Positions 55,745-64,000 of a stretch of DNA of 64,000 nucleotides are shown piece by piece. Source of the stretch: JBBDMC01 sp963775235. Its GTDB lineage: Bacteria; Pseudomonadota; Alphaproteobacteria; Rhizobiales; Kaistiaceae. Location: contig CAVZHY010000001.1 of assembly GCA_963775235.1 (NCBI GenBank), positions 134,697-198,696 on the forward strand, in the 5' to 3' direction. Every line of letters begins with the position of its first letter. Position 1 is the first letter of the stretch. The position numbers were made by a program, and so were the translations under genes. The notes below the pieces were generated by a model. The model was not told the DNA's origin, ran no database searches, and saw nothing but the letters and a program-made list of their open reading frames with translations.

Positions 55745-56806
55745 CTAGGATGGACGCACCTCGGCGCCTTCGATGCGCTGGCCAGTAGAGGCATCGAAAA
55801 CGAGCGAGTCGGAAGGTTCGAATGCAATATTGACGCGCTCTCCGATCGTGCGGCCGATTGTCGAGCCCTGTTCGAGCAGGCGAACGTATCCGATGTCCGT
55901 CTCCACGACGTAGAGGACCTCGCGGCCCATCGGCTCGATTTGGCCGATGCGACCACCAAGACCCGCGTTGCCGAAAGAAAGATGTTCGGGCCGCAGCCCG
56001 AGGGTCACGTCGCCCGATGCTCGCTGGATGGGCAGGCGGACGCCGTCGACCAGGAAAGCCCCATCGGCAGCGCGCCCCGATATCAGGTTGATGGGGGGCG
56101 ACCCGATAAAGCCGGCGATGAACAGGCTGGACGGGCGGTGATAGAGGCTGTCGGGCGTGCCCTCCTGCTCGATCCGTCCGGCGCGCATGCAGATGATGCG
56201 GTCGGCCATGGTCGTCGCCTCGATCTGGTCGTGGGTGACGAGAACGGTGGTGACGCCGAGTTTCTCCTGCAGCGCCTTTATTTCAGTTCGCATCGAAAGC
56301 CTCAGCGTCGCGTCGAGGTTCGACAGTGGTTCGTCGAGCAGCAGCAGTTGTGGCTCCTTGACCAGAGCGCGCGCCAGGGCGACCCGTTGTTGTTGCCCCC
56401 CCGACAGTTCGCCGGGCTTGCGGTCGAGCAACTCGCCGACGCGGACGAGGTCTGCGGCGGACGCGACCCGGCCCAGCGCTTCCCCGCGCGGCATTTTCTT
56501 GAAGCGCAACGGAAACATGATGTTCTCGCGCACGGTCATGTGCGGGTAAAGCGCGTACGATTGGAACACGATGCCGACGTTGCGGTCGCGCGCCTCAACG
56601 TCGTTGACGACCTGGCCATCGAACAGAAGCTCGCCTTCGGTCGGCAAATAGATCCCGGCCAGCAGCAGCAAGCTGGTTGTCTTGCCGCACCCGGACGGAC
56701 CGAGCAGGGCGACGAACTCGCCGTCGGCGATCGTCAGGTCCATTCCGGGGATGACGCCCACGCTCTTGAACCGTTTGACTATATTGCGGAATTCGATGCT
56801 GGCCAT
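55745..56806 (-). CDS. ABC transporter ATPase (UgpC/MsmK type)
   Basis: A 353-residue ABC ATPase with the C-terminal regulatory domain of the CUT1 carbohydrate subfamily. Walker A is GPSGCGKTTSLLLLAG, the signature is LSGGQQQRVALARAL, and Walker B is LLLLDEPLSNLD. The TOBE-type domain starts at about 240. It serves the two permeases upstream, the second of which is 6 bases away. Confidence 0.93.
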   Translation of the reverse strand: MASIEFRNIVKRFKSVGVIPGMDLTIADGEFVALLGPSGCGKTTSLLLLAGIYLPTEGELLFDGQVVNDVEARDRNVGIVFQSYALYPHMTVRENIMFPLRFKKMPRGEALGRVASAADLVRVGELLDRKPGELSGGQQQRVALARALVKEPQLLLLDEPLSNLDATLRLSMRTEIKALQEKLGVTTVLVTHDQIEATTMADRIICMRAGRIEQEGTPDSLYHRPSSLFIAGFIGSPPINLISGRAADGAFLVDGVRLPIQRASGDVTLGLRPEHLSFGNAGLGGRIGQIEPMGREVLYVVETDIGYVRLLEQGSTIGRTIGERVNIAFEPSDSLVFDASTGQRIEGAEVRPS

Positions 56807-56812
56807 GGCGGA

Positions 56813-57913
56813 TCAGCCTTTGACGCCGCCGATCGACACCTGCATGAGAAAGCGCTGCGCCGCGAGGTACAGCAGCAGGCTCGGCACCAGATAGAAGACG
56901 CCGACCGCCGATACCACCCCGTAGTCCACGCCCATGATGTCGTCGCGCACGTAGAACATGTAGAGGCTCATGGTCCAGTTGGTGTTCGTGATCAGGAAGG
57001 TGAGGACGAAAATGTATTCCTCCCAACCGCGGATGAAGCTGAAGACCGATACCGCGAGCATGCCGTTTGTCACCTGCGGCAGCACGACGTAGAGGAAGGC
57101 TTGGCGGCGAGAGGCGCCGTCGGCCAGCGCGCTCATTTCAATGTCCCACGGCACGGAGTCGAAAAACCCCTTCATGATGAAGATCGCGAAGGGCAACTCG
57201 AAGGCCACGAGAACCAGAACCACGCCGAGAAGATTGTCGAGCAGCCCGATATAGTACAGCAGCAGGAACAGCGGCACGATCAGCGTCATGACCGGGAAGG
57301 CCTGCAGGACGAGCAGGGCGCGCAACATCGCCGCTCGGCCGGGAAACTGGAAGCGCGAGAGGTAGTAGCCGGCGAGCGAGGCGACGACCACGACGACGAC
57401 CGTCTGGGTGCCGGCGAGGAAGACCGAGTTTCCGAATGCATGCCAGATGTTCGGGAATTCGACCGCGCCTTTGACCATCCCGACCCGCGACCGGACGACC
57501 GAACTGAAGTCAGGCGTCCACAGAAACATGAAGTTGCCGAGGTAGAGGTCGGGGCCAACCAGCCAGGCGAAAGCCACGATCGTCGCGACCGCGACGACGC
57601 CGATTGCTGTCCACATCTGACGTGGGCTGCGCGCCAGTGCCACCGACAGCCAGAATGCGATCACCGACGGTACCAGCACAAAGAGCGCCCGCCACAGGAC
57701 CGCGCTTTCGACGACGCCGAGCTTGGCGGAAAAGGCGATCGTGACCAGCCAGAAGTAGGGAAGCAGGATTGGCAGTGAAACGATGATCAGAAAGGCATAG
57801 ACGGCGACGGCGCGGATCACCCGGGCCGTCCGCGCCCGCTCCGCCAGGCGCGACCAGTCGATCGTCCGGGCGGGTGCCGGCGTCAGGACGTCCGCTGTCG
57901 CTTCGACGGCCAC
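56813..57913 (-). CDS. ABC transporter permease (MalG/UgpE type)
   Basis: A 366-residue inner-membrane permease. It has at least six TM segments and the cytoplasmic EAA-like loop (DGASRRQAFLYVVLPQVTNG). The N-terminal part is longer than usual (about 100 extra residues with two more hydrophobic segments). It starts one base after the other permease gene ends and is co-translated with it. Confidence 0.9.
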   Translation of the reverse strand: MAVEATADVLTPAPARTIDWSRLAERARTARVIRAVAVYAFLIIVSLPILLPYFWLVTIAFSAKLGVVESAVLWRALFVLVPSVIAFWLSVALARSPRQMWTAIGVVAVATIVAFAWLVGPDLYLGNFMFLWTPDFSSVVRSRVGMVKGAVEFPNIWHAFGNSVFLAGTQTVVVVVVASLAGYYLSRFQFPGRAAMLRALLVLQAFPVMTLIVPLFLLLYYIGLLDNLLGVVLVLVAFELPFAIFIMKGFFDSVPWDIEMSALADGASRRQAFLYVVLPQVTNGMLAVSVFSFIRGWEEYIFVLTFLITNTNWTMSLYMFYVRDDIMGVDYGVVSAVGVFYLVPSLLLYLAAQRFLMQVSIGGVKG

Positions 57914-57914
57914 C

Positions 57915-58868
57915 TCACTGCACCTCGATGCGGGGATGCTGGAGCAGGCGCTGCAAATCGAAGAAGCGCCAGCCGATGAAGGCGAGAACGATGCCGATGA
58001 CGATCAGGAACAGCGACAGCGCGGCGCCATAGGCGTAAAGGCCACTTTCGAAGGCGCGGCGATAGACGTAAAGCGCGTAGACCGTTGTGTCGAAGAACGG
58101 CCCGCCCTTGGTCAGCAGGAGGATGTACTCAAAGCTGACCAGCAGGGCGAGGGCCTGAAAGATCGTCACGAAGCTGATCGGCCAGCGCAGGGCCGGCAGC
58201 GTAATGAACCAGGTCTGGGCAAACACGCCCGCGCCGTCGACACGCGCCGCGTGGAACAAATGCTCGGGTATCCCCCTGATGGCGGACGTGAAGATGATCA
58301 TTCCAAGTGATGCGCCGATGAATCCGTTGGCGACGATGATCAGCGGGACCGCCGCCTGTGTCTTGAGGTCGACCGGCCCGACGCCGAAGACATGCAAGAG
58401 GATCTGATTCAGCAGGCCCCGCGTCGAAGGATCGACGGTCCACAGCCATATGAGAATGTAGAGTACCGACGGGCTCATCCTGGGCAGCAGCCAGATGCCG
58501 CGGAAGAAATTGCCGGAGGCGCGACTGATGGCGCTCGTGGTCAGTGCCAGAATCAGCGCGAAAGTCACGTTGAAGATTGAAAGCGTCCCGACGACGTAGA
58601 TGAAGGTCATGCCGATCACCTGAATGAGTCGGCGGTCGCCGGCGAAGGCCTTGTGATATTGCTCCAACGTGAATCCGGTGACCTTCAGCGCCCGGTTGAG
58701 GTCCGTGAATGATACCGTGACGTCGATGATCACCGGAATGACGAAAAAGAGGACCGTGAGGACGATTGCGGGGCCGAGAAAGATCAGAAAGTTCGTTCGC
58801 CGCCGCGCAGCAGACCTGGCCGCGCCCCGCCGCTCCACCAATGCTTCCGCTGCAATCGTGGTCGTCAT
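57915..58868 (-). CDS. ABC transporter permease (MalF/UgpA type)
   Basis: A 317-residue permease. About six TM segments are visible, with the EAA loop (HAARVDGAGVFAQTWFITLP). ATG 58868 starts MTTTIAAEALVERRGAA; the open frame runs further upstream but reads as intergenic. It follows the binding-protein gene by 101 bases and precedes the second permease. Confidence 0.9.
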   Translation of the reverse strand: MTTTIAAEALVERRGAARSAARRRTNFLIFLGPAIVLTVLFFVIPVIIDVTVSFTDLNRALKVTGFTLEQYHKAFAGDRRLIQVIGMTFIYVVGTLSIFNVTFALILALTTSAISRASGNFFRGIWLLPRMSPSVLYILIWLWTVDPSTRGLLNQILLHVFGVGPVDLKTQAAVPLIIVANGFIGASLGMIIFTSAIRGIPEHLFHAARVDGAGVFAQTWFITLPALRWPISFVTIFQALALLVSFEYILLLTKGGPFFDTTVYALYVYRRAFESGLYAYGAALSLFLIVIGIVLAFIGWRFFDLQRLLQHPRIEVQ

Positions 58869-58969
58869 CGCCGCCGGCCCCCGACCTGCCCGCCGGCGCA
58901 CCAACCGGGGCCGGCACAAGGGCAGAGGGCAAGGGCCGGGCACGTTGCCCGGCCCCCGCTCACGGGGTT

Positions 58970-60318
58970 CTATTTTACAATAACATTGTCGAGCGTGGAC
59001 TGCGCCTCGTCGATGACGAAGTCGGCCGCGTCGGCTCCGCTCAGGCGGCCGGTTTCGACCCCCTGCATCGCCTTGTAGATGATGCCGTTGAGCTGGCCGA
59101 ACTGCGGGTTATTGGGCAGGAACTGCGTGATCTTTAGCATGTCCGTTGCCCGGGCCAGCGTCCAGTTGTCCCTGTAGCGCGGATCGTCCAACTGCTCTGG
59201 CTTGATTCCCAGGTGGGTGGTGCTCACGGCGTGGTCGGTGTTCAGGTCGGCGTCCGAGGCGAAGCCCAGAAGGCGCACGGCCAGGTCGGGGTGCTGCGTC
59301 TTGGATGACACGACGTACACGACCGGATGGGTCAAGCTGCTCGCGCTGCCGCCCTTCGCGGCGGGCGGACAGGCAACCCAGCCCCAATGCTGGTCGAATG
59401 TCGCTGCGTCCTGCGGGAGACCGTAGGTGGGGAAGGCGACGCTGCCGAGGTCCCAGATGCCGTACAGCCAGAAGACGGCATTGTTGTCCTTGTAGAACTG
59501 GGCCCGGATATCGTCGAACTCCATCGACGTGTTGTTCGCCGCGATGACGCCTTCCTTGGCCCCCTTCTCGAACCAGCTATAGGCAGCCGTCAGCTTGTCA
59601 CGGTCGAGCAGGAGATTGCCTGTCGCCGGATCGTTGAAGGTGTTGCCGAAGGCCTGAAAGATCATGATGTAGTCAGGCCCGGTGTTCGGCCGGTGCAGGA
59701 TGCCGTATTTGACCCCGGTCTTGTCTTGGACCTTCTTGGCGATGTCGATCAGGTCGTCCATCGTGACCTGGCCCTTGAGCACCTGGTCCGGCAGACCGTT
59801 GATGAAGGCATCGTCATAGCCGGCCTTGCGCATCAGGTCCTTGTTGTAAAAGAACATCCGCGCTTCGGCGTCTTGCGGGATGGAGTAGTGCCCACCGTCG
59901 GCGCATTGGGTGGCGTTCCACAGGGACGGGAAGATCGTGCCGAACTTGTCCGGGTACTTGGCCGTATAGTCGTCGAGCTTGAGCGCGAAGCCGTCCTGCT
60001 GGAAGGCGCACGTCCATTCATGCGCGGCGATGAATATGTCCGGGCCCTGGCCGATGCCGAAGACCTTGAGAAGCTGTACGGCGTCGTCGTCAAACCTGGG
60101 GCAGGGCTTTCGTGCACCGAAACCTCCACCTGGTCGGCAGAGCCTTCCTTCTTGAGCGCTGCGTTCAGGCGGTCGGCGGCCTTGATGACGTTTCCCGGAC
60201 GCAGCGGGCCGGACGGATCGGCCCGGGACCAAAGCTGAAGTTTGATGGTGTCAGCAAATGTCGGCGTCGACGACATAAGCGCCAGCGCGCCGAGCACCCC
60301 AACGATGAGACTTTTCAT
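58970..60318 (-). CDS. ABC transporter substrate-binding protein (CUT1-type), frameshifted
   Basis: An exported binding protein of about 449 residues. The signal peptide (MKSLIVGVLGALALMSSTPT) ends near FA-DT. The mature protein has the solute-binding fold (QLWSRADPSGPLRPGN, YSIPQDAEARMFFYNKDLM, QAFGNTFNDPATGNLLLD). Near 60092 one base is missing: VEVSVHESPAPG is in one frame and FDDDAVQLLKVFGIGQGPDI in the next. GGGGAGG precedes the start at good spacing. The substrate is unknown but downstream GDPDs point to glycerophosphodiesters. Confidence 0.88.
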
Positions 60319-60605
60319 GCCTTTAACCTCCCCAGTTTCGCTTCCGCGTCTGCGGCCGTCCACAGGGCGACCGGTCGAAAGCTTTTGTTGCCGAACCATG
60401 TAACAGCGCGATGACGCAACTGCTTGTTTCCGGGCTGTTCGCCATGTCGGCGCGGGCGAACAGCAAGCCGGCTAAGATCGCGGCCAGGCTGTAAAATGCA
60501 ACACCGGTTCCGCCGGATGTCAAGATGAACTATTTATTCCACGGGCCAAAAGTGGAAGAAAAGCGGTGCCGGAGTGGGCCGACGGCAGAAATCGGGGGCG
60601 CGAAA

Positions 60606-61392
60606 GTGGCGTCGAAGGAATTGGCAAGGCGGGCCGAGCTCGCGACCGTGGTCATCCGCGAAGCCGCAACAATCGCGACCTCATACTACCGGCGGCGATC
60701 CGGCATGTTGGTCAAGAACAAGGGAATCCAGGACGTTGTCAGTGAAGCAGATCGCGCCTGCGAGGACTTGATCGTGGAACGCCTGTCGTCCGCGTTCCCG
60801 GAAGATTCCTTCCTGTGCGAGGAAAGCGGGTTCCGGCAAAAAGGTCCGCTGACGTGGGTGATTGATCCGATCGATGGAACCGCAAACTTCGTTCGCGGGA
60901 TCAACCATTGGTGCATCTCGATCGGGCTGCTCGAGGGCGAGAGTCCGTTGCTGGGCCTTCTGCTGGACCCGATCGCCAACGAGCTCTTTTCCGCCGAGAT
61001 CGGTCGCGGAGCGTTCATGAACGGAAGCCCCATCCGGGTAAGCGGAGAGACTGATCTGACGAGGGCCCGGATCGGGATCGGATTTCAGCTACCGGCGACC
61101 GGTGGCTCCCCATGCTCGCGACATCCGTGCGCTGCTCGATGCGCGATGTGAGTACAGCCGCCTCGGTTCCGGGGCGCTCGGCATGGCCTACACCGCAAAC
61201 GGGCGCTTTGACGGCTACTGGGAGCGTCACATCAATGCCTGGGACGTGGTGGCAGGCCTGGCCATCGTGCGCGAAGCTGGCGGCCGGACAAATGACTTCA
61301 TGGCGGGTGGGGCGTTACTGAATGGCAACGAAATTTTGGCGGCGACACCCGCGTTATTTGAACAACTCGAGAGACTTGTTCACGCCGATTAG
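60606..61392 (+). CDS. Inositol monophosphatase-family phosphatase, frameshifted
   Basis: A phosphatase of about 261 residues, of the family that hydrolyses myo-inositol phosphates and related sugar phosphates. Metal-site motifs are EESGF at 72-76, DPIDGTANFVRG at 87-98 and WDVVAGLAIVREAGG. Near 61082 one extra T breaks the frame: the expected GFSYRRPVAPHARDIRALL is split and the rest runs in frame 1 to 61392. GTG 60606 gives a normal length; an earlier in-frame ATG at 60525 would add 27 residues. It is divergent from the ABC transporter genes. Confidence 0.85.
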
Positions 61393-61570
61393 CGTGTTCC
61401 TTCAATGAGACTCCGGTCCTTCGGCGCGTTCGTTTCGGGCGTGATCAGATATGACCTTGATCTTCGCGGCTTCGCTACCGATTGGTCGCCGGGGGCAAGC
61501 CAGGAATTGGCAAAGCCGCGGGACGGGTCTATTGTCAAATATTGATCGCTCGGGCTGAAGGGGGAGGATC

Positions 61571-61816
61571 ATGAAGGCTATTCAATCAACGTCGCTGTTT
61601 CTTGTAATATTGGGCGGACTGATGTTCGCTTCGCCGGCCGCTTTTTCGGAAACAGGGTGGGCCTGCAAAGCCCAAAGCAAAGGCAGCGCCCAGCTGTACG
61701 GCGGTGAGGGCTTGTACAAGAACGCGGCTTCCGCCAAAGCCTTGACCCTCTGCCGGCAGCACAGCGGCGATGCGGCCGGCTGCGTCATCGTGAACTGCAC
61801 GATTATTCAGCGCTGA
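61571..61816 (+). CDS. Small exported Cys-rich protein
   Basis: An 81-residue protein. The signal peptide (LFLVILGGLMFASPAAFS) is followed by a mature domain with four cysteines (WACKAQSKG, ALTLCRQHSGDAAGCVIVNC), a pattern like small DUF4189-type secreted proteins. A GGGGGAGGATC sequence lies just before ATG 61571. Function unknown. The 178 bases from 61393 to 61570 hold nothing else I can name. Confidence 0.75.
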   Translation: MKAIQSTSLFLVILGGLMFASPAAFSETGWACKAQSKGSAQLYGGEGLYKNAASAKALTLCRQHSGDAAGCVIVNCTIIQR

Positions 61817-61969
61817 AGACCTTCCCGGGCTTCGTCGGCGGTAGCATGGGCGACGACGCGCCCGTTGCGCGTGCCGCAGGCAGGAACCTTTCTGGTGACT
61901 GGACGATTATTGCTGCGGGAGCATCAATCTGCATCAGTCAGACGTCGGCGAGGCAAGATGGAGGTAGCC

Positions 61970-62568
61970 ATGCAGCGGTGTGTCGTTTCGTCCGCGATCA
62001 TCGGACTGGCAATGGCTGGTCTGGCGGGTTTCGCCAGCGCCCAGGACAATTCCGTTCCCAAGACGGTGTACGACAACGTCGCGACCAGCGACATGCTCCA
62101 AATCACGCTGACGTCGGCGGGCATCACGGCCGGGCAGCCGATCTCCGATGACTACACTCAGAACGGCGCCAACAAGTCGCCGCAACTCAGCTGGACGGCG
62201 GGTCCCGCCTCCACCAAGGCATACGTCGTTGTACTCCAGGACCCGATCGCCGGGCGCCCGATGCCGCGCAGCATTGGATCATCTTCAATATTCCCGCGGA
62301 CGTCACGAGCCTTCCGGAGGACGTCGCCAAGACCGCGAACCCCGACACGCCGAAGGGCGCGGTGCAGGCAACCGCCGGCAAGGTCGCCGGATATCGCGGT
62401 CCAAAACCGCCGGCGGGACAAACCCACACCTACGTGTTCCAGGTGTTTGCGGTCGACCAGCCACTTTCAATCGACGCTGCGACCGTCGATGCAGCTGCGC
62501 TGACGGACGCCCTGAAGGGACACGTCGTGGCGGCTGGTGAGATGAAGGCCCCATACGTCGGCAAGTAG
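61970..62568 (+). CDS. YbhB/YbcL-type PEBP-family exported protein, frameshifted
   Basis: An exported phosphatidylethanolamine-binding-protein-like (Raf kinase inhibitor-like) protein of about 200 residues. The signal peptide ends at GFASAQ. The fold is visible in YTQNGANKSPQLSW and, after a break, in HWIIFNIPADVTSLPEDV, YRGPKPPAG and HTYVFQVFAVDQ. Near 62262 one missing G moves the frame, so the second half is read in frame 1. GGAGG lies 6 bases before ATG 61970. Function of the family is unclear. Confidence 0.82.
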
Positions 62569-63469
62569 CTCGGTGCCGCGGTCGCGACGGGCGGAGTGGC
62601 CGCCGTTGCGTGGATCGACGGACGGCCACCGCCTGCGACGGTTTAGCTATGGGAAGAAGTTGGGCTGGAACCGTCGAATAGTACGGTCCCATCTTCTCGC
62701 CAATCATGCAGTCAACCGCAGGAGCCTGCACCCGGACGAACATCGACAGCGGAGTGGGTTGGCTTGCAGCCATCTCCTGCACGAGCTTCCGCCGGATCGC
62801 GGCAGGCAGGTCCTCAATCGTGTTGACGGAATACAGGAAGGCCTCGGGGCCACCGATGACGCACTCCTTGTAGTAGTCGGCGAGATCCGCAATCACCGCC
62901 TCACGCGGTCCAAGGTCGATGGGCAGCCCGTTGATCGTGATCCCCTTGGCCACGACGGCATCGCGGGCCGTGACGACCGGAATGCCGTCGTTGTTAGGAC
63001 CGTTGCCGGACACATCGATTGTACGCCGTGGCGAAATCACGCCACTGCTATCGAAGAGATTGGCGGAGAACATCAGGTCTCCGGAAATCGAGGTCGTTCG
63101 CAGGAACTGCGGAGGCGCTGCGCTTAGCCGATCTGCAAAGGCATTTGCACTCGCGGCGCTGTCGATGACGGTCCACGGAACCACGACCGTCTGGGTGTCG
63201 GAGAACTCGACATAGGTGACGGCAATCCGGCCCGTCGCCCCTTGCAGGATTGCATTGATGAAGTCCGGGCTTCGAAAAGCATCGACGTAGCCGTTGCGGG
63301 CAACCACCTGCTCGTCGCGGTCCATCGGCGAGGAGACGTCGACGGTCACCACGAGCTCAAGGTCGACTTGAGTGCTGGGTTGGGCCTGGGCGGCCGCCAC
63401 TGAGCCGAGGACTGTGGTCAAGAGACCGGCGATGACGCACCTTGAGGCATTCACAAGACGAGGCTGCAT
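62303..63469 (-). CDS. DUF1194 exported protein (VWA-like)
   Basis: An exported protein with a signal peptide (VIAGLLTTVLGSVAAAQA) followed by a von Willebrand-like domain of the DUF1194 family (DLELVVTVDVSSPMDRDEQV, RRTIDVSGNGPNNDGIP, ITINGLPIDLGP, DYYKECVIGGPEAFL). The real protein very likely ends near 62650: family members stop shortly after the IGEKMGPYY region. The frame here runs on to 62303, antisense to the ybhB-like gene, so a frame change near 62660 is likely. In the other frame QPNFFP then TAG follows at about 62649. Confidence 0.8.
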   Translation of the reverse strand: MQPRLVNASRCVIAGLLTTVLGSVAAAQAQPSTQVDLELVVTVDVSSPMDRDEQVVARNGYVDAFRSPDFINAILQGATGRIAVTYVEFSDTQTVVVPWTVIDSAASANAFADRLSAAPPQFLRTTSISGDLMFSANLFDSSGVISPRRTIDVSGNGPNNDGIPVVTARDAVVAKGITINGLPIDLGPREAVIADLADYYKECVIGGPEAFLYSVNTIEDLPAAIRRKLVQEMAASQPTPLSMFVRVQAPAVDCMIGEKMGPYYSTVPAQLLPIAKPSQAVAVRRSTQRRPLRPSRPRHRATCRRMGPSSHQPPRRVPSGRPSAQLHRRSQRRLKVAGRPQTPGTRRCGFVPPAVLDRDIRRPCRRLPAPRPSACRGSRSWRRPPEGS

Positions 63470-63501
63470 GGTCGAGCTTCCTTTTCGCGCCCGCCCCACA
63501 T

Positions 63502-63527
63502 TTCTACCCCCGAATTCTACCCCCGAA
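63502..63527. repeat. Tandem 13-bp repeat upstream of the DUF1194 gene
   Basis: TTCTACCCCCGAA occurs twice in tandem (63502-63514 and 63515-63527). It lies about 33 bases upstream of the DUF1194 start at 63469, where a promoter or operator would be. Confidence 0.6.
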
Positions 63528-63903
63528 CTGATCCTTGACTTAAAGCCAACAGAACGTCACGCGATCAACTTTGAAATGGGGTGGAGGAGACAGCCACCAT
63601 CGTGCCAAAGCCTTGAGACAACCTGATGTCACCAGGCATCGCCTATGGCTCTTTCACTGTCTCACCGACGCGCAAGGAGCGCCAGGTCTCGAGGCAGATC
63701 GCGTTGGCGTTATGAATGTTGGTGAGGCTGCTTAACTCGGGGACGACAACTCCAAGGCCGTGGCCTCCATCCACGATCCGATCGACGCACCTTTCAACCC
63801 AGGGCACACTATGCTTGTGGGCCTCGCCCCATCTCTGGACCTTTGACTTATCCCGATTTCGAGACCAACATTCCGCCGGCTGGTGGGGCGCATGGAGGGC
63901 GCC
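63528..63903. other. Gap without a recognisable gene
   Basis: About 375 bases between the DUF1194 gene and the gene starting at 63904. Codon pattern is not clearly coding on either strand and I see no RNA or element. Confidence 0.4.
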
Positions 63904-64000
63904 ATGACCAACCTGCTGCGAATGCTCGCTTGGGCGGGAGCACTGACGGCGGTGCAAACCCTCGCGCACGCCAACGTGGTGACGTTCGACGGCCTTGCCC
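63904..64000 (+). CDS. Start of a secreted protein, cut by window edge
   Basis: ATG 63904 opens a frame whose 32 codons read as a signal peptide (MTNLLRMLAWAGALTAVQTL, AHA cleavage) followed by NVVTFDGLA. That end is typical of exported proteins with a β-sandwich or PEP-CTERM design. The rest is outside the window, so the family is left open. Confidence 0.5.
   Translation, partial: MTNLLRMLAWAGALTAVQTLAHANVVTFDGLA

Noticed and set aside
63643..63969. A 108-codon minus-strand frame at the right edge
   Set aside because: It overlaps the signal peptide of the secreted protein on the other strand and has no recognisable features.
1..64000. tRNA, rRNA or CRISPR arrays
   Set aside because: No cloverleaf-like segments, rRNA stretches or regularly spaced repeats were found on reading both strands.

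Overview
The window is GC-rich chromosomal DNA of an alphaproteobacterium, most likely of the order Hyphomicrobiales (Rhizobiales). The main evidence is gene content and order. A cytochrome c maturation operon (ccmI-ccmE-ccmF-ccmH) is followed by degP, a two-component pair, glnE, a PleC-like kinase and pepN, an arrangement known from rhizobia. A gene transfer agent (GTA) tail module and GANTC sites upstream of a cell-cycle-type kinase fit the same assignment. No rRNA, tRNA, CRISPR array, integrase or transposase was seen.

Layout. 1-10.8 kb: the end of a GTA tail module (homologues of ORFG12, 13, 14 and 15), then two tail-fibre-like proteins, an endolysin and a holin-like pair. The ORFG12-15 part is cut by many frameshifts, and copies of a ~70-bp hairpin element sit in its gene gaps. 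10.9-13.8 kb: a PepSY-like secreted protein, a FeuP/FeuQ-like two-component pair and a lipoprotein. 13.9-24.8 kb: ccmIEFH, degP, a second OmpR-type pair and glnE. 24.8-29.9 kb: a PleC-like kinase and aminopeptidase N on the minus strand. 30-34.7 kb: a GFA-family protein, adenine deaminase, DusA and a TauE/SafE permease. 34.8-39.9 kb: a membrane retropepsin, the last steps of cobalamin assembly (cobS, cobT), a DivJ/PleC/PdhS-type kinase and a broken uracil-DNA glycosylase gene. 40-42.8 kb: an Lrp regulator, a beta-hydroxyacid dehydrogenase and the Fe-S carrier ApbC/Mrp.

42.8-46.4 kb is an iron-type locus: a PiuC-like dioxygenase divergent from an imelysin and a di-heme oxidoreductase. 46.5-50.9 kb has a hydrolase, a methyltransferase, a DUF971 protein and a ThuA/MocA-type pair. 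51-52.1 kb carries only very small genes. 52.2-61.4 kb has a Na/phosphate cotransporter, then a carbohydrate-type ABC transporter with two glycerophosphodiester phosphodiesterases and a divergent inositol-monophosphatase-family gene. This last group looks like a phosphodiester scavenging unit. 61.5-64 kb holds small exported proteins (a Cys-rich peptide, a PEBP/YbhB protein, a DUF1194 protein) and the start of another secreted protein.

Single-base frame breaks occur at intervals through the window (ade, the uracil-DNA glycosylase, imelysin, the ABC binding protein, the inositol phosphatase, YbhB) and are far denser in the first 6.4 kb. Outside the GTA module they look like base-calling or assembly indels. 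In the module, real decay and a poorly assembled stretch cannot be told apart from the sequence alone. For broken genes I give the span of the whole gene and say where the frame changes.
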